This document shows positions 1-9,242 of a stretch of DNA of 64,000 bases, in pieces; positions within the stretch are counted from its first letter, which is position 1, and each line of letters opens with the position of its first letter. Source of the DNA: Pelagomonas calceolata (taxonomy: Eukaryota > Sar > Pelagophyceae > Pelagomonadales > Pelagomonadaceae); contig CAKKNE010000002.1 of assembly GCA_918797485.1 (NCBI GenBank), positions 214,501-278,500 on the forward strand, given 5' to 3'. The notes below the pieces were generated by a model, which ran no database searches, was not told where the DNA came from, and saw only the letters and a program-made list of their open reading frames with translations. The position numbers were made by a program, and so were the translations under genes.

Positions 1-1060
1 GCGCGGCGGCTGGTTTGAGCGCTTCTAGCCCATCCGGCGCCTCCGCAGCGGGGACCGGCGGCAGAGCAGCGAGCACGCGACGGTCGTCGAGGGACTGGTT
101 CTCGGCTTCATCGCGCAGCGCGGCGTCGCGCAGGCCGGCGTAAAGACCCTGTCGCACAAACGGAGCGAGGTTTGCGACGTCCTGGGCGGCGGCCGAACCC
201 ACGAGCGTGCCGAGCGCGTCGACGAGAATACGCCTCTCCACGCCTTTGGTCGCCACCGAGGCCCAGAGTAAACACGCCGCGTCGACGCGCCGCGCGCCGT
301 CGAGGGCGTTCAGTCGGTCTCGCCGCGTCGGCGGCGGCAGCGGCGGCCGCGTCGCCGCGGGACGCGTCCGAGCCCAGGCGGCGCGTAGGGCCACTTCGCA
401 CTCGTAATCCGCCAGCGCGTGCTTGGCGCGATACACGTCTCTCCGCGCCGGCGCCGTCGGCTGCTCTGCGGCGACCAGACGGTGGTGGGCAAGGCGCGCT
501 GGCGCCGCGGCGCCGGCGATCCAGTCTTCTCCGCCTAGGCGCGCGAGCGGCGGTGGCTCTCCCGTCGGTGTGGAACTCTCCGCGCGCGCAAGTTCAGCAG
601 TGTTGCGCTCGTCGGCCGTCACGAGACGACCGTCGAGAACCCACGCGGCCGGCGCCGCGGCGAGCGCGGCCGCCCGGTCGGCCGCGCCCGGGTTGCCCGC
701 GAGGTGGAGGCGTACGACCTCTACCTCGCCAATGGACGCGATGGCGTCGATGGCCACTGCGTTGCCCGACACGTCCAAGAGTCCGAGCGCGGCGAACGCG
801 TCGAGGCCCGATCCGGCGAGCGTCTCGAGGCGATTGCGGCTCAGATCGATCCACCAGAGCGTTGCGCAGGCCGCCAGCGCGTCGCCGTCGATCGTCCGCA
901 GACCGAGTCGCGCGAGGCTCAGGGAGACCAGGCGACGACACCGATGCAAACTGCTGTGGCCCAGCTGGCTGATGGGGGGCGATCTGACAAAATGCAGCAC
1001 CTCGACCTCGGCCGGGTCTCCCTCGACGAGGAGCGCGAGTGTCTTGTCTGTCAACTTCAT
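1..1060 (-). CDS. leucine-rich repeat protein (partial, runs off left edge)
   Basis: An open minus-strand frame starts at the ATG at 1060-1058 and stays open to base 1 (about 353 codons). Residues about 35-130 carry leucine-rich repeats with an LxxLxLxxN pattern (for example LWWIDLSRNRLETL and LGLLDVSGNAVAI), ending in an LRR-cap-like stretch (VVRLHLAGNPGA). The rest is Ala/Arg-rich and helical-looking, without a domain I recognise. The LRR part is clear; the family is not, and LRR proteins of this kind usually act as cytoplasmic or axonemal scaffolds. The C-terminus lies outside the window. No intron is seen. Confidence 0.7.
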   Translation of the reverse strand, partial: MKLTDKTLALLVEGDPAEVEVLHFVRSPPISQLGHSSLHRCRRLVSLSLARLGLRTIDGDALAACATLWWIDLSRNRLETLAGSGLDAFAALGLLDVSGNAVAIDAIASIGEVEVVRLHLAGNPGAADRAAALAAAPAAWVLDGRLVTADERNTAELARAESSTPTGEPPPLARLGGEDWIAGAAAPARLAHHRLVAAEQPTAPARRDVYRAKHALADYECEVALRAAWARTRPAATRPPLPPPTRRDRLNALDGARRVDAACLLWASVATKGVERRILVDALGTLVGSAAAQDVANLAPFVRQGLYAGLRDAALRDEAENQSLDDRRVLAALPPVPAAEAPDGLEALKPAAA

Positions 1061-1462
1061 GAAATCAGCTTCCCATCGCAATATAGTATGTATCCTGGCC
1101 CTACGGTATCTTATCCTCGTAGGCGGCTTATGAGCAGGGCTGCTGCCCGTGATGGGTTCAGATAGAAATGCGCTAGAGCTCCACGAGAGTTTCGGCCGAC
1201 GCGCGAACTCGGTCGCTAATGCCGACCGGGTGGAGAAGGAGGCGTGGCTGTATCAGCGGATTCTGGACTTTTCGTCTTTTACTGTGCGCGCTGGCGCGCG
1301 CCCCGCCGCCTCGCACGGCGAGGCGCGCACGACCAATGCCGCAACAGCGCCCCCCGCGGCCGCGAGCGCCTGCAAGGCCCGCTCCATCCAACGCATCGTC
1401 AGCCGACGGGAGCTTTTGCGCAGATCCCCCCGCGCGGTCGTTCGCGGAATCCCCGTGATATC

Positions 1463-2282
1463 ATGCCAGGGCCACGATCCCGCGAGGTCGAATGCTTCGC
1501 GCGGTTCCACGAGGCTCATATCGCAGCGGTGCCAGGCGACCCAGAGGTTGTCAATCAGATGGCGGGGGCATGCTGCACAGACCGGGTCCGCAATTCCAAG
1601 GGCCCAGTTCGCCTCGTGATCTTCCCGCGATCGCATATCGAGGCGGCGCTGTTTTATAGCAATGTCAGCCGCCGCGACGTCGACATCAACTTCATGGGAC
1701 GTATCCACACCAAGCAACAGTCTGCGAACCGCGCACGGCGATGGATCCTTGATTTCGCCAAGAGAACCTTCACGAACGCGTCCCTTTTCCTGGACACGAC
1801 TGTGCAGAATCCATCAACCTACCAGCGACTAGGCGCCTACGACATCTCGGTCGTGGAGGGACATGCCGCAGGTTTCAAGCCCATGGGTGTCATGGGCGAA
1901 CAGCAGCAGAACCCCTGTGTCATGGCGAAATGTTCGACGGACTACTTCCACCGCCTCGCGCGGTCGCGGTTCACGCTTGCGCCCGCCGGCGACAAGCCAT
2001 GGTCCCAGCGTTTCTTCGAAGCCATTCATGGCGGGCTCCGTCCCGATTCTCCAGTTGCCGCAACATGCCGGGCGCAATCTCGGCGAGCAGACGCTCGGGT
2101 ACAAGTTCCTACTCGTCTCCGAGTTTGAAAATCGGCTTCGCGCGAATGAAGGCGTGGTGCCGTACTGCGGCGACTGGGCCCAAGACAACTTGGATATCTT
2201 TCTTCGCCGGCAGTCCTACATCCAGCGCCGTCAGACCATCCACGCAAACGTCGACAGGTGCCGGAGCGAGGCGTTCGATTGA
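1463..2282 (+). pseudogene. exostosin-like glycosyltransferase, reading frame broken once
   Basis: The conserved part reads DVDINFMGRIHT, then SRFTLAPAGDKPWSQRFFEA, then GSVPILQLPQ. This is the C-terminal exostosin (GT47-type) pattern, in which an 'RF.L.P.G...WS.RF.EAI..G.VP' block binds the nucleotide sugar. The block is split between two frames: the first frame ends at IHGG near 2035, and the next residues (SVPIL) continue one base out of register, as if one extra C were present at 2035-2037. There is no room for an intron. Either the gene is a recent pseudogene or the assembly has a 1-base error. The start is uncertain; the ATG at 1463 is in frame and upstream frames are also open. A secretory N-terminus was not identified. 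Confidence 0.5.
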
Positions 2283-2689
2283 TCGTGGACTCCGGATGAC
2301 TTAAAATAATAATACGATTAACTTGAAATGAAATCAATACACCCCTGCCAGTGGGCAGGTTCGCCGAGTTGGACTCGGAGGGTCACGCCGTCACGGTCCA
2401 AATTCTAGGGGTTACTAGTACTCTTGCGGCGTGTTTGCGGATGCGCCGCTAGCTAGCTAACAAGCTAGCTAGTGCGATTCCGAGTCATGACCTGGAGCCA
2501 AGCTTGTACTAAGTTGGAGACTCGGGCCCGAGAGAGCCCTGGGCACTGGCACTTCAAAAGAGCGCCACTGGCAGGGCCCCGCGGCATGGAATTCCACGAT
2601 TAGTATTCTCCTGGACCGGCGAGCGCGCCTGGAGCGCGCCATAGCTACTTTTCACTTAAGGCACCACCGGACAAACCCCACCCCGCGAC
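2283..2689. other. intergenic, no gene seen
   Basis: This AT-richer spacer lies between convergent genes. It holds a small inverted repeat at about 2449-2474 (CTAGCTAGCT, short loop, AGCTAGCTAG). No coding signal is seen. Confidence 0.5.
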
Positions 2690-3439
2690 TTAAGGGCACG
2701 TGTAGCCAAGGTTGGCGAGCACCGTCGCATTCGCACGCGCGCAGTGGCCAGCGACCTCGGGTTCGGTAAATTTCTCCGCGCGCCATCTTTTCGCGAGGTT
2801 GTAGGCGCGCGCATCGGCGAAGGACCGGGCGTGGCCGTGCTTCTTCGCGGCGCGCTTCTGCTGCGCGTGATGGGCGCCGGGAAATAGGGCGCGCAGCGTG
2901 CGGTCCGAGTCTAGTAACAAGTCCTCGTAGCGTATGAGAGCATAACGCGTCCTGGACCAAGCGAGGTACCCGCCGTAGTACGCGTTCCAGACGTCGACGA
3001 CGCCGCCGTATTTTACGTCCAGATGTTCCCGCTCGGCTTGCTCGCCGGGCCCGTGCCGCCACACCAAGCGCAGCCAACACGGAGAGTCCGGGGCCCTCGA
3101 CCCACAAGTCAGGAAATACCGCGCCTTGCGCATGCCCGTGACCCAGCTCAGCGGGTGCCGCGCTATCACGAGCGCGACTGAGGCGCCCGGCGCGGCCTGC
3201 GCCCTCGCCTCGAGCACCCAGGGGTACATGTGCTTGCGATCCTCGAGGACCGTAACTCCCCCCACCTGCTCCACGAGGCTGCGTGCGAAGTTCGTCCCGG
3301 AGTTCATAAGGCCGCGGACGCACGTCACGGACCGCGACCTGTTAGCCCAGCCGCGCGTGAGCGGCGGGCGCCAGTCGTAGAGTATCGGCGGATTCGCGGT
3401 CGCCGCCGTGGTTTGGACGAGTAGGGCGGGGATGATCAT
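2690..3439 (-). CDS. sulfotransferase-like protein
   Basis: A single-exon 249-residue protein. The N-terminus is hydrophobic (MIIPALLVQTTAATA), consistent with a signal peptide or anchor. Residues about 40-57 read TCVRGLMNSGTNFARSLV, which resembles the 5'-phosphosulfate loop of sulfotransferases (GxxxSGTxF/L). An ARHPLSW segment at about 95 resembles the 3'-phosphate loop (RxPxxxxxS), and RYEDLLLD at about 172 is the typical strand before the C-terminal region. The likely reaction is transfer of sulfate from PAPS to a glycan or protein in the Golgi; the acceptor is unknown. Several carbohydrate-active genes are close by. The ATG at 3439 gives the full N-terminus. Confidence 0.65.
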   Translation of the reverse strand: MIIPALLVQTTAATANPPILYDWRPPLTRGWANRSRSVTCVRGLMNSGTNFARSLVEQVGGVTVLEDRKHMYPWVLEARAQAAPGASVALVIARHPLSWVTGMRKARYFLTCGSRAPDSPCWLRLVWRHGPGEQAEREHLDVKYGGVVDVWNAYYGGYLAWSRTRYALIRYEDLLLDSDRTLRALFPGAHHAQQKRAAKKHGHARSFADARAYNLAKRWRAEKFTEPEVAGHCARANATVLANLGYTCP

Positions 3440-3750
3440 GTCTATATGGGAGCTGCCTCCCAGCCAACCACCGTGATCACATGGGGCATCACATCCGGCT
3501 CACGAGGTCAAATTTCCTCAAGGACCAAAGGTAGACTCTTGCTCATGATTTTCAGTCGGCTGGCGGCGTCTAAGTGTGTATCAGAGTTATATTACTGATA
3601 CTGTAAAGTACCGTAGGTACCTGCGGTCACGATGCAGCATGAGCCCGCTCGGCCGGCCGCCGAAGGCACAAGCTGGCCGCTCGTGACCGCGTTTCGAGTC
3701 ATTGTATACAAATTGGAGTACTGTATCTAGCACGGGGCTGACTGTCCGCG
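3440..3750. other. intergenic / divergent promoter region
   Basis: AT-rich spacer between the divergent genes at 3439 (-) and 3751 (+). It contains the palindromic motif TACCGTAGGTA at about 3610-3620, which recurs near other gene starts in the window. No gene is seen. Confidence 0.4.
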
Positions 3751-5128
3751 ATGGTTCTGCTCTACATACGAAGGAGGCTCACGCACGCGCTGCAGACTCT
3801 AGCAAGGCATCTGGGCGCGCCGCCGGCGTCTCCCACGCCTTTGACCAGCGAGTGGATCAGCACACGCTGCGAGGGTCTTGACGCGAGCGCTGCTGTCGTC
3901 GTAGAGATCGCGCTGGACGAAGAGAGCGGCGAGAACGGGGCCGTCGCGCGCGTCGCGCTCGGCGGCGAGCGTCTGGTCGTCAAGCGCCCGCCGGCGTCGC
4001 CCGCGGCGAGGGCCGTGGCCGCGATCCAGCAGTGGTACGCGCGAGAGGCTGTGTGGAAATCAAAATTTTACGGCGCGTTCGTGCTGAATCTTCGCGTCGA
4101 CCTCCACGCCATCGACGCGACGCCTGCTCGATGGCGTGGCGATGCCGGTTCTTCACCGCTCGACCGAGCCAGGACGGCCGCGTCATCGCCGAGAAATGAC
4201 TTAGTGAAGAATTGTCGGGTGCACCCGACGCACTGGTTGATTTCCACACAGGCGAGAGGTGCACTGGTACGCGGCGCTCGCGCCGATCGCGGGCGTACGC
4301 TGCCCGCGGTGCCACTGCGCGCGCTACGACGCGCTCACCGGCGAGTACGTCCTCGTGCTCGAGGACCTGCGGGCGGCGGGCTGCCGGCCGCTCGCCGTCG
4401 CGGAGGCGACGGCGGCGGCGACGACGCTCGGCCGCCTCCACGGCCGCTTCGCGGACGTCTTCGACGACGACGCGCGCCGCGAGATTGTGCGCGGGCCCTT
4501 ACCGATCATGCCCATCACGCTGGCACTCGCCATCCCGATCGAGAAGTTCTTCAGAGACTGCTGGAAAGCGGTCCGAGGCGAGCGACGCTACGCGCTCGCG
4601 GAGCTCCTGGCGGACCGCGGCGAGGCCGCGGGCCCCGCCGCGATCGGTCTCCTCGACGCCCTCGCCGCGCCGGGCGCGTACGCGTCGATGACCGAGGCCC
4701 TGGCAGCGCCGCCCCGGACCCTGCTCCATGGCGACTTCCGGCCCGAGAACATGATGGTCGAGGACGCGACGGGCGAGGTCGTGGTCTATGACTGGCAATT
4801 CGCGTCGGTCGGCAACGGTGCGTATGACCTCGCCTACTTCTCGGCTCTGGTGGCGGACCCGGACGATCGGCGCCGCCTCGACCCGGAGCTCCGGCGGGCC
4901 TACGTGTCGGGGCTGGCCGGTAGCGGCGCGCCGGTGCCCCGCGACCTCGAGCGCGACCTTCGTTATGGGTGCCTCCTCGCGCTCGCGTCCTTCGTCATGG
5001 GTGCGGCTGTTGCCGGCGACGACGCAGCCTCGGTCGAGACGCACCGCCGGGGGCTTCGGCGCCTCGCGGCGGCGGCGCTGGACTGGGGCGCCGCGGTAAG
5101 TGACCTGTTCTGTCACTGCTATCGTTAA
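3751..5128 (+). CDS. EcKinase/APH-fold small-molecule kinase, join(3751..4040,4252..5128)
   Basis: The 388-residue protein has the aminoglycoside phosphotransferase/choline-kinase fold of the ecdysteroid-kinase-like group. Residues AREVHWYAALAP at about 95-107 are the helix that follows the Lys-bearing strand (VVKRPP, about 75-80). YVLVLEDL lies in the hinge. LLHGDFRPENMM at about 253 is the Brenner motif with the catalytic Asp, and VVYDWQF at about 275 holds the metal-binding Asp. The substrate is unknown; relatives phosphorylate steroids, choline or other alcohols. One introner interrupts the gene; removing it plus one target duplicate joins ARE to VHWY exactly. The left exon also reads on into the introner, so an unspliced product would be altered from residue 97. 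Confidence 0.75.
4049..4251 (+). mobile_element. introner element = intron of the EcKinase-like gene
   Basis: Element of 203 bp with termini CTGTGTGGAAATCAA and TTGATTTCCACACAG (perfect 15-bp inverted repeats). The flanking 8-bp duplication GCGAGAGG lies at 4041-4048 and 4252-4259. Predicted intron 4041-4251, with a GC donor from the left duplicate and a CAG acceptor from the element end. The core has a 16-bp palindrome around GTCGGGTGCACCCGAC and a hairpin-forming pair of ACGCCATCGA-type blocks. Confidence 0.9.
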
Positions 5129-5858
5129 ATGTAGTATTAAACGCCTTCGTGCGAGGAGAGAGGCGCTATGTCTCGGTCACCCCAGCTTGTCGGTTTTTCT
5201 GGCCAACTTGAACTCAGGCTTGACTAGAAGGCTTGACTCGGAAACTTGACTCGGAACGTTGATATCAAATACTCTCCGAGTCAGCTAATCAAATACTATA
5301 TATACCGAGCAGCCTGAGGGAGAAGGCTCTTCGGATCTTGTTCCCTTTTTAGGCCCGGGTCTTCCTTAATTTATTTATCATGATGTAATTATTTATGGAT
5401 TTATCCTTATTTTATTCAACTTATAGTAGGGGTTTCCCAATGTTACAGCACCATCATTTTCATTACGATTAACGGTACAATGAAGTGAACTTACTTTAGG
5501 TTCACCCCGGTGTTTTTACGGCGCCTACTTAGCGCCGGGCTTGATCCACTTGGATAAGCAGAAAGATACGGGATATAGGGAAATATCAGCTCCGGGCACA
5601 TGTCGGCTGATATAGCGTGCTGATAGGCGAGAGTAATGTAGCCATAGATCCGGCGATAGGGGGCTATGGCGTTGCAGATATATATCTTGGGGAGTTTTCA
5701 CCTCAACAAGGCAGCGGTTCTAACGAGCCCGGCCGCGGTCACGTGACTTGAGTGGGGGACTGTCCGTGGTCTATGCCATAGTAGTATGTTCGTGGTCTTC
5801 AAAAACCGCTGGCATTTACTAGAATTATCTAAACTTGAAGTAACTTGAAGCGGTGAAC
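5129..5858. other. AT-rich intergenic with a 3'-flanking repeat copy
   Basis: Low-GC spacer with no supported gene. At about 5307-5385 it carries one copy of a dispersed repeat (GGGAGAAGGCTCTT ... CTTGTTCC ... GTCTTCCTTAAT) also found near 8757, 26213 and 46799. Confidence 0.5.
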
Positions 5859-6800
5859 TTACCCAGCGGGGCAGCGTTCTCTCCGAACGAACGCCATCTC
5901 CAGGACCCCGTGGGATTTGGGCGCGTGTTCCTCGGCGAAGAGCTCGTAACCATTCCTAGTGAGGAATACAAGCAGGTCGTGCGCTTCCCGAAGCCGCACC
6001 GTCTTGTCACACCTCTTGCAGTGCGCGGCGAAGATTGCGTGCACCTCAACGGCGATTTGTTCGATGCACACGCCGTCGTCGAACCAGTGCCGGTACGTCC
6101 CGAATTCACAACCCTCGCAGTCTATTTTGAGGACGTTGACGACGCGTCCACCTGCGGGGTGACATCTCTTAGCTCCGTTCGACGGGACGTAGAGCCACGC
6201 GGGGGGGCCGCGAGCGATGTCTGAGAGGTGCATCGTGCGATTGGCTTGATTCGCCGCCCGTGCCTTGTTGCACTCCGCGCCCTCGTCCTCGCCGTCCAGC
6301 CCGCCGCAGAGCAGTTTGTCGTGGAAGAAAAGAGTACCAGCGGCATGCCGCTCCTCCGCCTTCGCCCGCAAGTCCGGTCGCGCCCCCATCGTCCCATCGA
6401 TGGTGTGGATCTCAACCCGTGGCTCCAATGCGCGGATCGCGTCCTCGAATGTAAAAATGCCGTTTGAGCCGACCGAGATGACCAGAGGGCTCGCAGAGGC
6501 GCGGAGGCACGCTGGCAAGTCGCACAACCGCTTGCCGTCGAGCCTGGCAGTGGCTGGGTAGCGATGGAGCCGCTGGCAGCGTAGCGTCGGGTGCCAGTGT
6601 CGTTGAAAATACGCCGAGACGACATTGTGAGCCCCCGGCGGGAGGTGGTCGTACGGCTGCGTGCGATTATAAAAGCCTTGAAGGCGCGCGTGATGTTCCG
6701 CGGCTTTGTCGAGGGGGGCACCGCGGATGTGCTCCAGGCACGCCGCCCTGCACCCGGGCAGGATTGCCAAGTTCAGGAGAGCCAAGCGGGAGAGCAGCAT
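5859..6800 (-). CDS. FkbM-like secreted methyltransferase
   Basis: A single-exon 313-residue protein starting with a signal peptide (MLLSRLALLNLAILPGCRAA). LVISVGSNGIFTFEDAIR at about 108 is the SAM-binding motif I region, VEIHTIDGT the acidic end of strand 2, and VLKIDCEGCEFG at about 225 the IDxEGxE signature of the FkbM/METTL24-type family. Many Cys residues fit a secretory location. FkbM-type enzymes O-methylate sugars or polyketides, but the substrate here is unknown. A second member with a related signature lies at 15901-17001. Confidence 0.7.
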   Translation of the reverse strand: MLLSRLALLNLAILPGCRAACLEHIRGAPLDKAAEHHARLQGFYNRTQPYDHLPPGAHNVVSAYFQRHWHPTLRCQRLHRYPATARLDGKRLCDLPACLRASASPLVISVGSNGIFTFEDAIRALEPRVEIHTIDGTMGARPDLRAKAEERHAAGTLFFHDKLLCGGLDGEDEGAECNKARAANQANRTMHLSDIARGPPAWLYVPSNGAKRCHPAGGRVVNVLKIDCEGCEFGTYRHWFDDGVCIEQIAVEVHAIFAAHCKRCDKTVRLREAHDLLVFLTRNGYELFAEEHAPKSHGVLEMAFVRRERCPAG

Positions 6801-6921
6801 TTCGGCTGCCAGTTGTTGTGTGTGGAATGATAAGTTAGGCCGGTCAGACAGGACCTATCATCTCCAAAGTCTGTTTCCACTACTGTCGATATGTATCATA
6901 CCGTAGGTACACCTGTACGCG

Positions 6922-8515
6922 ATGGTACGAGATGGTTGCTGTTTCCGATGTCACACACTAATGGTCCAGCGACTGATATTCCCATTGCTGCTTGGGGTGC
7001 TTCCGTCACTCAACACAGGGCTTCCATTCTTCGGGAGCTCAGGTGGTAAGCCCCGCCCGGCGCCAAAGTGCGCCGAGACCCAAGCGGACAATGGCACGAT
7101 CGTCAACCCGCTCTCCTGGCAGCTGAAGTATGTGAACGAGACCGAGACGCTTCGGGACGTGGCGGCGCGCCTCGCTACGCTCGACGCCGCGCGCCGGAGG
7201 ATCATGGGCTCAAATAGCTTGCGGTCTCAAATCCCCTGCAATTTTGGCAAGGTCAAAAATGCCTTCTGCGACAGCGTGAGGACCCCGGCGGCGCGAGCCG
7301 CGCACGCAACACTCGCACGCAAAGTTGAGCTGGCCCTCGACCGCCCAGTCGTCTTCTACCGCCACGAGGGCGATTGTGTTCAAGGCCGCCGTCGTCTCCA
7401 GGGCCGCCGTCGTCTTCTTGACGACAGCAAGGAGTGCCCTGGTAGCTTCGGTGGATCCATTGGCAACCACGTCGGGAACTACTTCCGCGCAAGAGCGTGC
7501 GCGCGGATGGGGGGCATGGACTTTGTCTTCTTGCGGTTTCTCCACGCGTGTCCCCACGAACCCTACGTCTGGCTGCCGGCCGTCGTGGCCACATCCGCCG
7601 CCGCGCAGCCCGAGGCAACCGCCTTTGCGCACGGGTACACGGCCGCCTGCACGAACAACCAGCCGTGGATCCACATGTCGCCTAGCTGGATCCCCGCCGC
7701 GCGCCAGGGCGGTCTCGACATCCGACGCATGACGGCCGCTTGGGCGGAGCGCGAGGGCTTCCCCGGTGACGCGCCCCTCGACGACGTCGCCATTCACCTC
7801 CGCTGCGGCGACGCGCTAACGCAGGCCCACGGGCAATACGGACTCCTCCATTTCGGAGCCCTCGCGGAATTCGTGCCGAGGACGCGACCGTCGACGGTCG
7901 GCCTCATCTCGGAGCCGTACAAGAGCTTCTGCGCGGAAGGCGAGGCCGGGGCCCGTGCCGGCCTCCCAGAGAAGCGCTCGGAGCACTCGGCCCGGTGGTG
8001 CAGCTGCCCCTGTGCGGCCGTGGTCGATGCGCTTGTCGACGCGCTCAAGGTTCTGCGGCCGCTCGCATGAGTCAGTGTTGATACATGCGGGCCTATTCGA
8101 ACTCAGCTTAATTTCCGCACAGGCGACGGTGACGGTCCACGAACGCGACCTGGTCATGGCGTCGTGGCACCGCCTTGCAAACGCGCCGACGGCTTCGATA
8201 TGTATTAGTTCGACGTTTTGCATGTGGCCCGTGCTCGGCGCGCGCCACGGATATTTCATGCAGGGCCCCCTCTTTCCGCGTGCTGACGAGATATCCGATA
8301 AAGTTCCGACCCTGGGTATCATCAAGAGCCCCGGTCTTGTTTCCTACCATACCATCGGCACGAAAAACCTCAAACGGTGCGGCACGTCGGTCGCGACGAT
8401 GCGACGCGCCATCGCCCAGCGGCTGATGCCCAAGGGCGCTCAGCTCTCCGCAAACGCGACTCAAGCCGTTACGATCCGCGGGGCTACGTTGCCACCCGCG
8501 GACGGCGTCTGGTGA
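6922..8515 (+). CDS. putative glycosyltransferase with HLRCGD motif, join(6922..8049,8123..8515)
   Basis: The roughly 506-residue protein has an N-terminal hydrophobic segment (RLIFPLLLGVLPSL) that fits a signal anchor. VAIHLRCGDAL at about 289 resembles motif I (HxRxGD) of fucosyltransferase-type enzymes, followed by VGLISEPY and, in the last exon, ASICISSTFCMWPVL, which resembles the acceptor-loop region of that superfamily. This fits a Golgi glycosyltransferase, family not certain. The intron ends in TTAATTTCCGCACAG, the introner terminus; the donor GTTCTGCG at 8050 keeps the frame. Exon 1 alone stops at 8070, so splicing is needed for the C-terminus. The motif TACCGTAGGTA lies about 20 bp upstream of the ATG. 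Confidence 0.55.
8050..8122 (+). mobile_element. decayed introner = intron (73 nt)
   Basis: The 3' end TTCGAACTCAGCTTAATTTCCGCACAG-type sequence (8096-8122) closely matches the end of the introner at 17801-17961. The left terminus and target duplication are no longer recognisable. A GT donor at 8050 and CAG acceptor at 8122 join two codon-boundary exons. Confidence 0.55.
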
Positions 8516-9242
8516 ATTTCAAATAAATTGAAATAACTACTAGTCCGACGGCCTGGTGTTGGAGAGTGGTTCTGGACGTGGTTCGTCGAGGAATGGTGCG
8601 TTGTATTTGCGAAACCTCGCGCTTTCCTGTCGCACGTGGTTTGAGCCTCGAAGGTCATTGCAACTTCTTAATGGGTGACGTTTTACCTCACGAGACTGAG
8701 AATACTGTGTATAGATACCTTATTGCTATTTCGAAGCTCCGGTTGGGCATCCTGACCGAGCAGGGAGAAGGCTCTTAGGATGGTGGTCGAGGAGCTCCAA
8801 ATTTCTGAGCATAAGGCGAAGAATAGCGAAGCCCGTCGGTTCCTTCTGGACCAAGCTAACCTTCGGTACCTTTTTTCGTACTGTCCGCCCGAAATCAGGA
8901 ACGTCTGTGACGCCTACTTCATTAATCCGAGGGTCGCGGACCTCAGAAACTTCACAGGAAGGTCCCGTCGTCCGGCCGGTCGCTAGCACCCGCGAGTGTT
9001 CTCCCGCAGGGCACGGTTAGCCCGCCCAACATGGCCGGGGCCTTCACTAGTCTTGTAACGTATGTATGTGTAGTAGAAATAGGAGTCCGAGGCCTCTACT
9101 AGACACTACTTGATCCGAGTCGGCGAGGTCGGATCCGAGTCTCAATTTTTAGTGCCCGGGCATCGGGTCTGCGAATAAGGGTCTATACACGACAGGCTAC
9201 AATGCGGGCCGGCGGCATTCCGATCTTGAGCACAAGACACGA
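8516..9242. other. intergenic, possible small ORF and repeat copy
   Basis: A short stretch of the 3'-flanking repeat lies at 8750-8780 (GAGCAGGGAGAAGGCTCTTA). An ATG frame at 8780-8986 encodes 68 residues (starting MVVEELQISE) of mixed codon use that I cannot relate to a family; it may be a gene fragment. Nothing else is supported. Confidence 0.35.

Noticed and set aside
1253-1717. 154-residue minus-strand ORF overlapping the exostosin-like gene
   Set aside because: Looks partly protein-like (PRHLIDNLWVAWHRCD) but has no recognised domain. From about 1590 on it overlaps the reading frame of the glycosyltransferase, which carries the conserved motifs.
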